Assembly: GCA_016703265.1 (NCBI GenBank)
Contig: JADJCK010000001.1
Location: 558,001 to 622,000, forward strand
DNA from: a bacterium
Lineage (GTDB): Bacteria; Krumholzibacteriota; Krumholzibacteriia; LZORAL124-64-63
Reading direction: 5' to 3'
DNA length: 64,000 nt
Made by a program: the position numbers and the translations under genes. This document shows, one piece after another, positions 28,017 through 36,408 of the stretch; within the stretch, counting starts at the first letter, position 1; each line of letters opens with the position of its first letter. Below the pieces are notes generated by a model, which saw only the letters and a program-made list of their open reading frames with translations, made no database searches and had not been told where the DNA came from.

Positions 28017-29524
28017 CTACTCCCGCTTCTCGACTCCCACCTTGAACCCCTGGTGCCGCATCTCGCCCACGCAGCCGGTCTCGAGCCGCACCGGGTCGGC
28101 CGACTCCAGGAACCGCACCAGCAGGTTGTCCACGCACTCGATGCCCACCAGGCCGTCGAACACATGGCCGCCATGCGGCACGATCACCTCGCGCACGTTC
28201 GCGAACCGCCGGGCCACGTGCGGGATGCCGGTGACGGGGTCCTCGGCGCCCTGGATGATGAGCGTGGGCGCCTCGACCACCACGGGCGCGAACCAGTCGG
28301 CCGGCAGTTCGCCCCGCGGCCAGAGCGCGGCGGCGCGCTGCTGCTGCGCCACGCGGTAGTCGCCCAGCAGCGTTCCTGCCGCCAGGCGCGCGGCCTCCTG
28401 CGGGTCGATGAACGGCGCGTCCTCGGCGCCCGAGTACGACAGGTAGGCGCCCTCGGCAAAGGCGCCCGCTTCGCCCGGGTGGCGCGGCAGCGCCAGGTCC
28501 AGGAACGGGCCGAAGTCGCCGTCGGCGGCGTGCTGCACGATCCAGGGCACCTCGCGCCGCGACCACTCGCCGTACAGCGCCGCCCGCAGCGCCTCGACGA
28601 ACACGTCGGCCGTCACCGTCAGCGGCTCGGGCTCCTCGCGGTCGGGATGGTGGTACGTGACCGCGGCCGGCGCTTCGCGCAGGCGCGCCACCAGGCCGCG
28701 CAGCGTCGCCTCGAAACCGGGTAGGCGGCATTGCAGGTGCTGTCGGCGCGGCAGTCGGCGCACAGCGCGGCGAACGCCTTCTCGGCCAGGGGCGCGTGGT
28801 ACTGGGGCAGCCGCGCCTCGAGGTCGGCCGGGCCCAGCATCGCGATGGCGCGCACGTGGTCGGGATACGCGCGCGCGTAGGCGTAGGCTGCGCGGCCCCC
28901 GTAGCTGAGCGCCAGCAGGTTGATGCGCTCGTAGCCCAGCCACGCGCGCACATCGTCCAGGTCGGCCATGGCATTGGCGGTCGTGTACTGCGTCAGGTCG
29001 GCGCGCTGCTCCAGCTCGCGGCGGCACTCGTCCACCAGCTCGGGCGGGTACATGTCGCGCAGGTGGTTCTGCAGCACGTCGCGGTCGCCCACCAGGTCGC
29101 ACAGCAGCGGGTTCGAACCGCCCATGCCCCGCAGGTCCACCAGCACGATGTCGCGCTTCAGGCGCAGCGGCAGCTCGGTGGCGAACCACGACGCGGCCCC
29201 GCTCGCCGAACCGCCGGGACCACCGGCCAGGTAGAAGACGGGATCGGGCTCGGGACGCTCCGCCAGCGAGGGAATCACCACCACCCACAGCGACAGCCGC
29301 CGACCGCTGCCAAGGGCGCGATTCTCGTACACGTCGAACGTGCCGCAGAGCATCGACTCCTGGCCCCAGCCGGGATTGCACTCGGTCAGCGGCAGCCTGA
29401 GCGCGGCGCGGCGCGCCGCCAGGTTGGCCCACACGCGCGGCGGCGGGCCGGCCGCCTGCGCGACGTCGACAGCCAGGGCCAGCGCCAGCGGCAATGCGAG
29501 CGAAACGGCCCGGCCCAGGCGCAT
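28017..29524 (-). CDS. alpha/beta-hydrolase, TAP-like secreted peptidase, frameshifted
   Basis: A secreted alpha/beta hydrolase of the tripeptidyl aminopeptidase type: signal peptide, oxyanion segment VFYLAGGPGGSAS, nucleophile elbow ALSYGGRAA, late acid GAEDPVTGIP and catalytic His in VPHGGHVF. One G is missing near 28721 (TACCCGGTTTC). Restoring it gives a single 502-aa frame, the family's normal size. The ATG at 29524 overlaps the stop of the PAS gene (ATGA), implying translational coupling. Substrate unknown, but family members release N-terminal di- or tripeptides or hydrolyse esters. Confidence 0.82.
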
Positions 29525-30543
29525 CAGGAATCCTTCCGGCCGAAATCCGGATACAGCCGGACCATGCAGTCGGGACACATGCCGTGCGAGAACTGCGCCC
29601 GCGTGTGGAGCTCGATATAGGTCTCAACCTGTTCCCAGTAGCCGCTGTCGTTGCGGATCTTCTTGCAGCCGGCGCAGATCGGCAGGATGCCCTGCAGCTC
29701 GCGGATCTCGGCCAGCGCGGCGCGCAGTTCGCGCACGGTCTGCTGGCGCTCTGTGATGTCGATGGCCACCGTCAGGAAGTAGGTGTGCCCCTGGCTCTGG
29801 ATCAGGTCGCCTGAAAACAGGCCTTCGACGATGCGCCCGTCCTTCGCGCGTACCTTCAGCTCGACCTCGCGGAACCGGCCCGACTTGAGCAGTTCCGCCG
29901 CGAGCACCTCATGCAGGTCGGCATCGACGAACAGGCCCATTTCGGCGGCCGAACGGCCGATCACTTCGTCGGCCGTGTAGCCGAGCGCGCGCAGGAAGGC
30001 GTCGTTCACATCGAAGAACGTGCGATCGGGCTCGCGGTTGACGGCCATCAGGGCGGGGTTCATGCGGAAGAAGCGGTCGAACTTCTGCAGCGCTTCCTGC
30101 TCCTTCGTCAGGTTCTTGCACAGCCCGAAGATGCAGTCGACCCCGTTCCAGCGCCCCATCCACACACGCGTCTCCGCCGGCACCAGCGAGCCGTCCTTGT
30201 GCTGCAGCGGCAACGGGCAGGTCTGGCGCGTGCCCTGGAACATCTCCGTCAGGATAACCGCTGCCTCCTCGCGCACCGACGCCGCATTCAGGTCCAGCAC
30301 CATCATCCCCGCCAGCTCCTGCGGCGAGTAACCGAGCACGGCCGTCGTGGCCGGATTGGCGTAGAGGATGTGTCCTTCCAGGTCGCCGATCACGATGATG
30401 TCGTCGATCGTCTCGACCAGGACGCGGAAATTCTCGTCGCCGGCCAGTGAAACCGGTTTCTGTTCAGGTGAGGCCAAGGCGCGTACCTCTCGTTCCGCCC
30501 CCCATCCCCGGCTCCCGGCAGCGGGCGAGCCGCCGGGCCCCAT
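29524..30543 (-). CDS. two-PAS-domain sensory protein with C-terminal Cys motif
   Basis: About 339 aa with two PAS domains (residues about 35-150 and 160-275). The first reads DIIVIGDLEGHILYANPATTAVLGYSP; the second has FFDVNDAFLRALGYTADEVIGRS and ends in TVAIDITERQQ. A short coiled coil leads to LPICAGCKKIRNDSGYWEQ and FSHGMCPDCM, a Cys-pair module often appended to PAS or receiver proteins and of unknown function. No kinase, GGDEF or DNA-binding output is present. The start is ambiguous. ATG 30543 is used here, with in-frame options up to 30651. Confidence 0.75.
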   Translation of the reverse strand: MGPGGSPAAGSRGWGAEREVRALASPEQKPVSLAGDENFRVLVETIDDIIVIGDLEGHILYANPATTAVLGYSPQELAGMMVLDLNAASVREEAAVILTEMFQGTRQTCPLPLQHKDGSLVPAETRVWMGRWNGVDCIFGLCKNLTKEQEALQKFDRFFRMNPALMAVNREPDRTFFDVNDAFLRALGYTADEVIGRSAAEMGLFVDADLHEVLAAELLKSGRFREVELKVRAKDGRIVEGLFSGDLIQSQGHTYFLTVAIDITERQQTVRELRAALAEIRELQGILPICAGCKKIRNDSGYWEQVETYIELHTRAQFSHGMCPDCMVRLYPDFGRKDS

Positions 30544-30638
30544 GAGCGGGCTCAAGTCGCGGGATGATAAACGAACCGAGGCATTCTGCCACCGCATTTC
30601 CAGTGGCCCCGCGGGCCGTCCCGCGCTACCCTCCGGCC

Positions 30639-31595
30639 ATGAACACACCATCCGCCTCCCTGCGCGCCGCCGTTGTCGGCGCCGGCTACCTGGGCCGCTT
30701 CCACGCCCAGAAGTACGCCGCCCTGCCCGGCGTCGACCTGGTCGCCATCGTCGACGTGGACCTCGACCGGGCCCGCGCCGTGGCCGCCGAGACGGGCGCC
30801 CCCTGCGCCTGCCGCCTGCTGGCCGAGGTGCCCGGCCGCCTCGACGCCGCCTCGGTGGTGGTGCCCAACGAGGCCCACTTCACCGCCACCGCCGGCCTGC
30901 TCGAGCGCGGCATCCACGTGCTGATCGAGAAGCCCGTCACCGGCGACGTCGGCCAGGCCTCCCAGCTCGAGGAAATGGCCGCCGCGCGCGGGCTCGTCCT
31001 CCAGCCCGGCTTCCTGGAGCGGTTCAACCCGGCCATCCGCTTCCTGCGCGAGCACGCGCCGCGCCCGCGCTTCGTCGAGTCGCACCGCCTGGGCGGCTAC
31101 AAGGCCCGCGCCACCGACGTCGACGTGGTCATGGACCTCATGATCCACGACATCGACATCGCCCTCTACCTGGTCGACGCCCCCGTGCTCGAAGTGCGCG
31201 CCTCGGGCACCGCCGTGCTCACCAGCCACGTCGACATCGCCAACGCCCGCCTCGAATTCGAGGGCGGCGCCACCGCCAACCTCACCGCCAGCCGCGTCTC
31301 GCTGAAGGACATGCGCAAAGTGCGCGTCTTCAGCGACGGCGGCTACGCGGCCGCCGACTGCGCCACCCGCGAGAACGTACTCGTGTTGCGCGGCCCCGAC
31401 GGCTCGCTGCCCGTGACGCCCGTGCCCCAGGTCGTGCGCCACGAGGCGTGTGACCCGCTGCTCGAGGAGATCAGTGCTTTTTTGGCCGCCGTTCGCGGCG
31501 ACTGCGCCCCCGTGGTGCCGGCCTCGGCCGGCCGCAACGCCATCGCCGTGGCCGCCGCGGTGCGCGCGGCGATTGCGCGGCAGGCGCAGGGTTGA
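30639..31595 (+). CDS. Gfo/Idh/MocA family oxidoreductase
   Basis: A 318-aa NAD(P)-dependent oxidoreductase. It has the N-terminal Rossmann fold VVGAGYLGRFHAQKY, the cofactor/substrate motif EKP (HVLIEKPVTGD), and DLMIHDIDIALYLV with the active-site His. Relatives with the VGxGYLGxFHAxKY start occur near lipid A genes in many Gram-negatives. No lpx gene is seen here, so the sugar substrate is unknown. It is divergent from the PAS gene. The upstream sequence lacks a clear Shine-Dalgarno. A 14-bp palindrome lies 12 bp past the stop. Confidence 0.83.
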   Translation: MNTPSASLRAAVVGAGYLGRFHAQKYAALPGVDLVAIVDVDLDRARAVAAETGAPCACRLLAEVPGRLDAASVVVPNEAHFTATAGLLERGIHVLIEKPVTGDVGQASQLEEMAAARGLVLQPGFLERFNPAIRFLREHAPRPRFVESHRLGGYKARATDVDVVMDLMIHDIDIALYLVDAPVLEVRASGTAVLTSHVDIANARLEFEGGATANLTASRVSLKDMRKVRVFSDGGYAAADCATRENVLVLRGPDGSLPVTPVPQVVRHEACDPLLEEISAFLAAVRGDCAPVVPASAGRNAIAVAAAVRAAIARQAQG

Positions 31596-31606
31596 GCCTG
31601 GCGGAG

Positions 31607-31620
31607 TTGCGCCGGCGCAA
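31607..31620. repeat. dispersed palindrome, copy 1
   Basis: TTGCGCCGGCGCAA, a perfect 14-bp palindrome 12 bp downstream of the oxidoreductase stop. It shares its core with five other copies in the window. No T-run follows, so it is not a standard terminator. Confidence 0.75.
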
Positions 31621-31681
31621 GTTTGTTGAGCACGTTGTCCAGGTGATCTCGGCGAGGTGCATTTCTCCACGGAGGTTCAAC

Positions 31682-32095
31682 ATGCGCAGGATTCTCTTCG
31701 TGCCCCTGCTGCTGGCCCTGCTCGCGCCCGTCGCCACGTTCGGCGCCGACTCCCCGCTGCAGGGCAAGTGGATTCCCGTGCGCGCCGAGATGGCCGGCCT
31801 GCCCGTGCCGGCGGCGGTGCTCGAGACCATGAATGTCACCTTCGCCGGCGACGGCTACACCGTGACGGTGGGCCCCCAGGTCGACACGGGACGCTTCAAG
31901 CTCACGGCCGGCATCCTCGACTTCATCGGCACCGGCGGCCCCAACAAGGGCAAGACGATCCCCGCCATCTACGTCATGGCCGGCGACACCCTGCGCATCT
32001 GCTACGACCTGGCCGGCAAGGATCGGCCGCTCGTGTACAAGACGACGCCGAAGACGCGGCAGTTTTCGGCGGATTATCTGCGGGCGGGGAAGTAG
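31682..32095 (+). CDS. TIGR03067-domain secreted protein
   Basis: A 137-aa protein: signal peptide ending near TFGA-DS, then LQGKWIPVRAEMAGLPVP...LETMNVTFAGDGYTVTVG and TIPAIYVMAGDTLRICYD. This is the beta-barrel pattern of the TIGR03067 family known mainly from planctomycetes. Its function is not established. ATG at 31682 with GGAGG upstream. Its TAG overlaps the GTG start of the next gene (TAGTG), so the two are likely one operon. Confidence 0.75.
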   Translation: MRRILFVPLLLALLAPVATFGADSPLQGKWIPVRAEMAGLPVPAAVLETMNVTFAGDGYTVTVGPQVDTGRFKLTAGILDFIGTGGPNKGKTIPAIYVMAGDTLRICYDLAGKDRPLVYKTTPKTRQFSADYLRAGK

Positions 32096-32979
32096 TGCGT
32101 AGCAGGCTGGAGATCGTGCTGGTCGCGATCCTGGCCGCAACCGGCGCCCTCGCCGACGACGGCGTCTTCCGCGGCGCCGGCGGTGCCGTCGAACTGTCGA
32201 GTTCCAGTCATGTGCGCATGGTCGCCGAGGAAGTCGTCTTCGACTGCACCGACCCCGAGCTCGCCCACGTGAGTTGCCTGTTCGTCGTGGTCAACGAAGG
32301 ACCGGCCGACACGCTGCTCATCGGCTTTCCCGACTACTGGCCCGACACGCAGGACGACAGCACCATCGGCGACGGCGCCTCGGCCCTGCGCGACCTGCTG
32401 ATCATGGTCGACGGCGAGACCATCATTCCGCAGGCAAGACCCGTCGTCTCCGCGCCGGCAGGCTCCTGGAACCAGGCCCACGTCTGGACCTGCACCTTCG
32501 CCCCCGGCCAGACGCGCGTGCTGCGCACGGAGTATCGCCATGTCTATTCCGTTACCACCTCGTCCAGCCACGTTATCGACTACGTGCTGAAGACAGGCGC
32601 CACTTGGGCCGGCCCCATCGGCCTCGTCGTGCTGCGCATCAAGCCCGGCGACCTGCGCCTGAAGGAGCCTGGCTACCCGTCCAACTGGGACTACACCGAC
32701 GGCGAGTATCACTCGCGCGCGACGAACCTGGAACCCACGCGGGACATCTACATCGGGATGGGCAGCCCACGCCTGTACGCCGACCACATCCTGGGCACGT
32801 GGCGCTACTTGCACGGCACCGACGATGCCCTCCGCGAAATCCGCGAATCCGTATACATGAACGGCAGCACGCCCGAGTTCCTGGCTGAAATCCGCGCGGC
32901 CCTCCCCGACACCGTACCCGAGCTGCGCCGAATGGTTGAGGAAATCACCGCGGAGCGAAGGGCGAGGGTGCGGCGCTAG
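32095..32979 (+). CDS. secreted protein resembling DUF4424
   Basis: 294 aa with a signal peptide (LVAILAATGALA) and then GAGGAVELSSSSHVRMVAEEVVFD, similar to the start of DUF4424 proteins. These describe periplasmic proteins with a YxFxNxG-like strand followed by a long beta domain. GTG at 32095. The stop codon overlaps the HNH gene stop on the other strand within CTAG, so the pair is fully convergent. Function unknown. Confidence 0.62.
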   Translation: MRSRLEIVLVAILAATGALADDGVFRGAGGAVELSSSSHVRMVAEEVVFDCTDPELAHVSCLFVVVNEGPADTLLIGFPDYWPDTQDDSTIGDGASALRDLLIMVDGETIIPQARPVVSAPAGSWNQAHVWTCTFAPGQTRVLRTEYRHVYSVTTSSSHVIDYVLKTGATWAGPIGLVVLRIKPGDLRLKEPGYPSNWDYTDGEYHSRATNLEPTRDIYIGMGSPRLYADHILGTWRYLHGTDDALREIRESVYMNGSTPEFLAEIRAALPDTVPELRRMVEEITAERRARVRR

Positions 32980-34055
32980 AGCCCGCCCACCGGCGCCGCG
33001 TCGCCTGCACATGCGCCGGCGCAAGTCCCCCGCTGCTCATGCGCAAACGCATGACACCGGCTGCAAAGCGTGACCAGATTATCCGCCCGGTTCGACCCGC
33101 CACGCAGGCGCGACACCACATGATGCACTTCCAGAAACATCGTCGACCGACAGCCCGGCGTGGCGCACCGGTGCCGATCGCGCGCCAGCACCGCCGCCCG
33201 CACCGAAGGCGGAATCGTCGCCCGGTTGGGACGCCCCGGCTCCTGCACGCGCGCGTCACACGCCAGCGCTTCCACTTGCGCCGGCGCAAGTGGGCGCTCG
33301 CCGCGTCCGGTCACGACGGTCGCGGCCGCGCAGTCAGGGCACTGATGCACCACGACCTGCACCGGCGAGTGGCCGTGCTTTGGCCGAGTCTGTTCGCTCG
33401 CCTCATCGCCGGCCGGCTCTGCTGAAAGCAGCGCCTCCAACCCGGCCAGCACCAGGTCCACGCGGTCCACGCCCGGCCCCGCCACGCGCAGCTTGCGCGC
33501 CTTTTCGATCAGCGCCTCGAACCGCGCCAGCTGCAGGGCGTCGGCGCGCAGCGAGATCGTCGTCACGGGCGGAGCCACTTCCGGTGTGCGTGCCGGCTGC
33601 ATCTCCAGCTGGCCGGGATCCGCCGACCGCCTGGCAGCAGTGCGCGCCGCCTGCACCTCGCGCGCCAGCTCGCGCCGCCCGGTCGTGGCCGCCTTGGCCA
33701 CCCACGCGACCTGCGTCTGCGTCGTGGCCACGCGGGCCACCTGCTGCGCCTTCGTCCAGCCTATCGTGCCCGTGGCCACCGCTTCGCGCAGCACGGGCAG
33801 GCGGTCGAGGTCATCGGCCAGCCGCTTGAACTGCCAGTAGCGGTTCAGGCTGAAGCCGAGCGCCTGCGTCGCATACAGCTCGAGACTGGCATGACCCAGT
33901 TCGCGATACAGCGCCCGGCGCTGCACCTCCGCGAACCACAGCACGGCGCACTCGCGCGCGCTGTCGCAGGCAGCCAGGGCCTGGCGCAACGCGGAATCGA
34001 CCTGTTCGGCGGCCTGATCGGGAGCAAATGACGGCAAGACGATGGTCCGGTTCAT
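32976..34055 (-). CDS. DUF222-HNH endonuclease
   Basis: A 359-aa protein with an N-terminal DUF222 helical domain (residues about 10-240) and a C-terminal HNH nuclease. The latter reads RDRHRCATPGCRSTMFLEVHHVV then NLVTLCSRCHAFAHEQ, with paired Cys and the HH catalytic site intact. Such proteins are best known from the REP13E12 repeats of mycobacteria. Two copies of the dispersed palindrome are read in frame here: one at 33273-33292 (encoding LAPAQV) and a degenerate one near the C terminus (encoding CAGA). ATG at 34055, and a promoter is visible upstream. Confidence 0.88.
   Translation of the reverse strand: MNRTIVLPSFAPDQAAEQVDSALRQALAACDSARECAVLWFAEVQRRALYRELGHASLELYATQALGFSLNRYWQFKRLADDLDRLPVLREAVATGTIGWTKAQQVARVATTQTQVAWVAKAATTGRRELAREVQAARTAARRSADPGQLEMQPARTPEVAPPVTTISLRADALQLARFEALIEKARKLRVAGPGVDRVDLVLAGLEALLSAEPAGDEASEQTRPKHGHSPVQVVVHQCPDCAAATVVTGRGERPLAPAQVEALACDARVQEPGRPNRATIPPSVRAAVLARDRHRCATPGCRSTMFLEVHHVVSRLRGGSNRADNLVTLCSRCHAFAHEQRGTCAGACAGDAAPVGGL
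33012..33026. repeat. dispersed palindrome, copy 2 (one-sided)
   Basis: TGCGCCGGCGCAAGT. The 12-bp core is perfect and the right arm extends to AAGT, while the left arm is ACA instead of ACT. It lies in the coding sequence of the HNH gene, close to its stop. Confidence 0.65.
33273..33292. repeat. dispersed palindrome, copy 3 (longest)
   Basis: CACTTGCGCCGGCGCAAGTG, a perfect 20-bp palindrome inside the HNH reading frame. Confidence 0.8.
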
Positions 34056-34095
34056 CGTGGGACGCCTTTCGCTGGGTGTTCGGGAGGTTGGAGTC

Positions 34096-34123
34096 AGTAT
34101 AGCAGAAAAATTCGCAACCGCAA
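34096..34123 (-). promoter_or_regulatory. putative sigma70 promoter of the HNH gene
   Basis: On the minus strand TTGCGG and TATACT are separated by 16 bp, in an AT-rich pocket about 40 bp before the ATG. This is one of the better sigma70-like matches in the window. Confidence 0.55.
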
Positions 34124-34144
34124 GTGGTTAAATAAGTTGCATGT

Positions 34145-34174
34145 GTTATCGCGGTCTCGATAACGCGATATCGC
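34145..34174. promoter_or_regulatory. operator-like palindromes upstream of the HNH gene
   Basis: GTTATCG-cggtct-CGATAAC (7-bp arms) is followed immediately by GCGATATCGC (perfect 10-bp palindrome). They sit about 20 bp upstream of the -35 of the HNH promoter, a place for a regulator. Apart from this, 34056-34302 holds nothing I can name. Confidence 0.4.
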
Positions 34175-34302
34175 AGTCGAAACCGGGAGCGCGCGCGTCG
34201 GACAGCTTTGTCTGCCGCATCATGCGGTTGAGGCGAGAAGCGTCCATTCGGGGCTGCAGGCCATGCCCGCCTGCTTCGGAAATGCAGTACCTCACCAGTT
34301 CG

Positions 34303-34536
34303 CTAGTCGGATTGACCCCGCCGTCGTGTCCGAGCCAGATAGAGAAGAAACAACCCGACGACAGACACGCCTGCCCAGGATGCGATCCAGGCCAGACGCT
34401 CGCCCCGTGTATCTATGTTGAATCCGAAGAAATCGACAGATAGCGGAAAGACTCCGAAGAGGGCCAATGTCGCGACCCCCGCAAGCACAGTCCCGAACCC
34501 GACCAGGAGGCCACCGGTCACTTTGAGTCTTGTCAT
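34303..34536 (-). CDS. small two-helix membrane protein
   Basis: 77 aa with two transmembrane helices (GGLLVGFGTVLAGVATLALFGVF and LAWIASWAGVSVVGLFLLYLA) and a basic C terminus (RTRRRG). ATG at 34536 with AAAGG upstream. No family recognised. It opens the second cluster of small membrane proteins (34.3-36.8 kb). Confidence 0.55.
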   Translation of the reverse strand: MTRLKVTGGLLVGFGTVLAGVATLALFGVFPLSVDFFGFNIDTRGERLAWIASWAGVSVVGLFLLYLARTRRRGQSD

Positions 34537-34620
34537 TCGTGGCCTTTCAAAAAGGGGTGAGCCTCCATCCGCCTGACACGATATCGCCGTTTGGAACGGA
34601 CGGCAGCTAGGTTCGCCGGA

Positions 34621-34638
34621 ACTTGCGCCGGCGCAAGT
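34621..34638. repeat. dispersed palindrome, copy 4
   Basis: ACTTGCGCCGGCGCAAGT, a perfect 18-bp palindrome 12 bp past the stop of the minus-strand outer-membrane protein gene. On the minus strand it is preceded by GCCGGC, as is copy 5 on the plus strand. Confidence 0.8.
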
Positions 34639-34650
34639 GCCGGCCCCCCG

Positions 34651-35218
34651 TCAGTCAACGCCCTGCCCGGCCTCCCTGCCACCGATCTGCACCACCAAAG
34701 CCACGCCCCAGAAACTTCTCTCGCCCGATACGGACCCGAAGCCCTGCAGGCCCCAGCCCACCGCTGCGCGGGTACCGGTCAGCACCTGGGCTGCCCAGGC
34801 GATGCCCGCCTTGTCGAAGAACTCGCTTTTCCGGGGCACTCTCGTACACACAGCAGGTCGGCTCGAAGCTCGTGCCGCCCTGGTCGCGATACAGGAGGCC
34901 GACGCCGGCCCCCACCGACACCAGCACGCGTTGGCGCGACAGGACGCGTTCATAGAGGAATGCCACGTCACCGCTCGACTGTTCGAACCCGACCCGGGCA
35001 TGGCGCAGGGTCCAGATGTGCGCATCGCGCAGGATGCTGCCGCCAAGCAGGAAGCCCGCTTCGTCGAACAGTTCGTTCGACTCCCGCGAGTCATCATTGC
35101 CGCGGCCGATCCCCACCGTCAGCCATTCGCCTTCAGGGGTGGCCCGGCCTGGCACGGCACAGATCAAGAGGCAACTCATCAGCACCAGGACATGAATCAG
35201 TCCGCGATGCACCGGCAT
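34651..35218 (-). CDS. small outer-membrane beta-barrel-like protein, frameshifted
   Basis: A signal peptide (LVLMSCLLICAVPGRA) leads to alternating strands (VLVSVGAGVGLLYRDQGG). Near 34838 one extra base moves the frame. Removing it joins CVYESAP to KSEFFDKAGIAW and gives 188 aa ending in SFWGVALVVQIGGREAGQ. The strand pattern suggests a small barrel or an autotransporter-like surface protein, but no family is certain. ATG at 35218, or GTG at 35230 overlapping the VOC gene end. Confidence 0.55.
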
Positions 35219-35222
35219 GGCT

Positions 35223-35627
35223 TCACGCACCCTTGTTCTTCGGATCCCACGCCATCGGCTCCCACAGCTCGACCTTGTTCCCGTCCGGATCCATGATCCA
35301 GGCGAACTTGCCGTTCTCGGCCGACTCCGGCCCCTGCAGCACTTCCACGCCGGCGGCCTTCAGCTGCTCCAGCATCTCGCCCAGGTTGTCGACGCGGTAG
35401 TTCACCATGAACGAGGACTGGCTGGGACTGAACCACTGGCTGTCCCGCTTCGCGAGGCACCACACCGTCAGGCCCTTGTCCTCGGCCTTGTCCTCGGGCC
35501 ACCTCAGGATGGCGCCGCCGAAGTCTTCCAACTTGAGGCCCAGATGAGTTTGATACCATGTCGCCAGCGCGGCGCTGTCGCCCTGGCTCTTGAAGAAGAT
35601 GCCGCCGATACCGGTGATCCTGGCCAT
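35223..35627 (-). CDS. VOC/glyoxalase-family protein
   Basis: A 134-aa protein with the two beta-alpha-beta-beta-beta halves of the vicinal oxygen chelate fold. Features seen are GGIFFKSQGDSAALATWYQTHLGL, SSFMVNYRVDNLGEMLEQLKAAGVEVL and the C-terminal IMDPDGNKVELWEP with a metal-ligand Glu. Members include glyoxalases, dioxygenases and resistance proteins, and the substrate is unknown. ATG with AGGAGG upstream. Confidence 0.82.
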   Translation of the reverse strand: MARITGIGGIFFKSQGDSAALATWYQTHLGLKLEDFGGAILRWPEDKAEDKGLTVWCLAKRDSQWFSPSQSSFMVNYRVDNLGEMLEQLKAAGVEVLQGPESAENGKFAWIMDPDGNKVELWEPMAWDPKNKGA

Positions 35628-35641
35628 CGTTGTCCTCCTGT

Positions 35642-36040
35642 TCAGGCCTGTTTCAACTTTCGGCCATGGGATGCGACCCAGATCGCTCCCGCGATCAGGA
35701 CCTGCGGGATCAAAATCGCCCACATCGCCAGGATGTTGCCCAGCGAGGTCAGATACCCTGTCATCACGTAGTGGACCGCAGTGAAGATCGCGGCGCCGAG
35801 CGGAAACGCGATCAGGAACGTGACGACGTACTCCGTACCCGAGGACATCCTGTGCAGGCGCGGCAGGAGCACAAGCCACAGCGCGACGATGGCCGTGCCC
35901 GTCACGACCGCAACGGGCCATTGGACGGCGATCTGATTGGCAGAGCCGGACAGATGCCAGGCCCAGAACCCAATGACGCCCGAGGCCAGGTTTACCAGCG
36001 AGATGAAGGTGGCGTTCAGCAGTCGTCGAGCGATTCGCAT
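35642..36040 (-). CDS. four-helix membrane protein
   Basis: 132 aa with four predicted transmembrane helices (ISLVNLASGVIGFWAWHL; WPVAVVTGTAIVALWLVLL; VVTFLIAFPLGAAIFTAVHYVM; ILAMWAILIPQVLIAGAIWVA). The ATG at 36040 has GGGAGG at good spacing, and an ATG at 36055 is less well placed. No family recognised. It lies 14 bp upstream of the VOC gene. Confidence 0.6.
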   Translation of the reverse strand: MRIARRLLNATFISLVNLASGVIGFWAWHLSGSANQIAVQWPVAVVTGTAIVALWLVLLPRLHRMSSGTEYVVTFLIAFPLGAAIFTAVHYVMTGYLTSLGNILAMWAILIPQVLIAGAIWVASHGRKLKQA

Positions 36041-36058
36041 ACCCGGACCTCCCATGGA

Positions 36059-36352
36059 TCAGGTGGCGCCACGCACCCGCCGCGGCCACAAGAACGCGTA
36101 CTGCCACAGTCCATTGAACAGAAGTCCCGGGATCACGAAAAACCACCAGCGGTGATCCTGGAAGGCCAGGTAGATCGGCGTCCAGGAGAACAGGGTGCCC
36201 GTTATCGACCCGAACAATCGCAACGGCCAGGGCCCCAGCCCCATGCGCGCGCCGCAGGCCGGGCAATTCAACGAGTGCGGCTGGGACAGGAACAACTTAC
36301 GGAAGGAGAGCGGCTGCGAACAGTACGGGCATCGTTTGCGGAATAATGACAT
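36059..36352 (-). CDS. zinc-ribbon small membrane protein (paralogue of 9456-9761)
   Basis: 97 aa: CPYC ... CPACGARMG zinc ribbon, then two hydrophobic segments separated by FQDHRWWFFVIPG. Spacing of Cys pairs and the DHRWW-x-VIPG phrase match the protein at 9456-9761. ATG at 36352 with GAGGAG upstream. Function unknown. It sits next to the second lipoprotein paralogue. Confidence 0.7.
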   Translation of the reverse strand: MSLFRKRCPYCSQPLSFRKLFLSQPHSLNCPACGARMGLGPWPLRLFGSITGTLFSWTPIYLAFQDHRWWFFVIPGLLFNGLWQYAFLWPRRVRGAT

Positions 36353-36408
36353 GACCACTCCTCGAGCCATACCTGCGCCAGGCGAGCGCCACCCGAGGCA
36401 CCCGGCGA

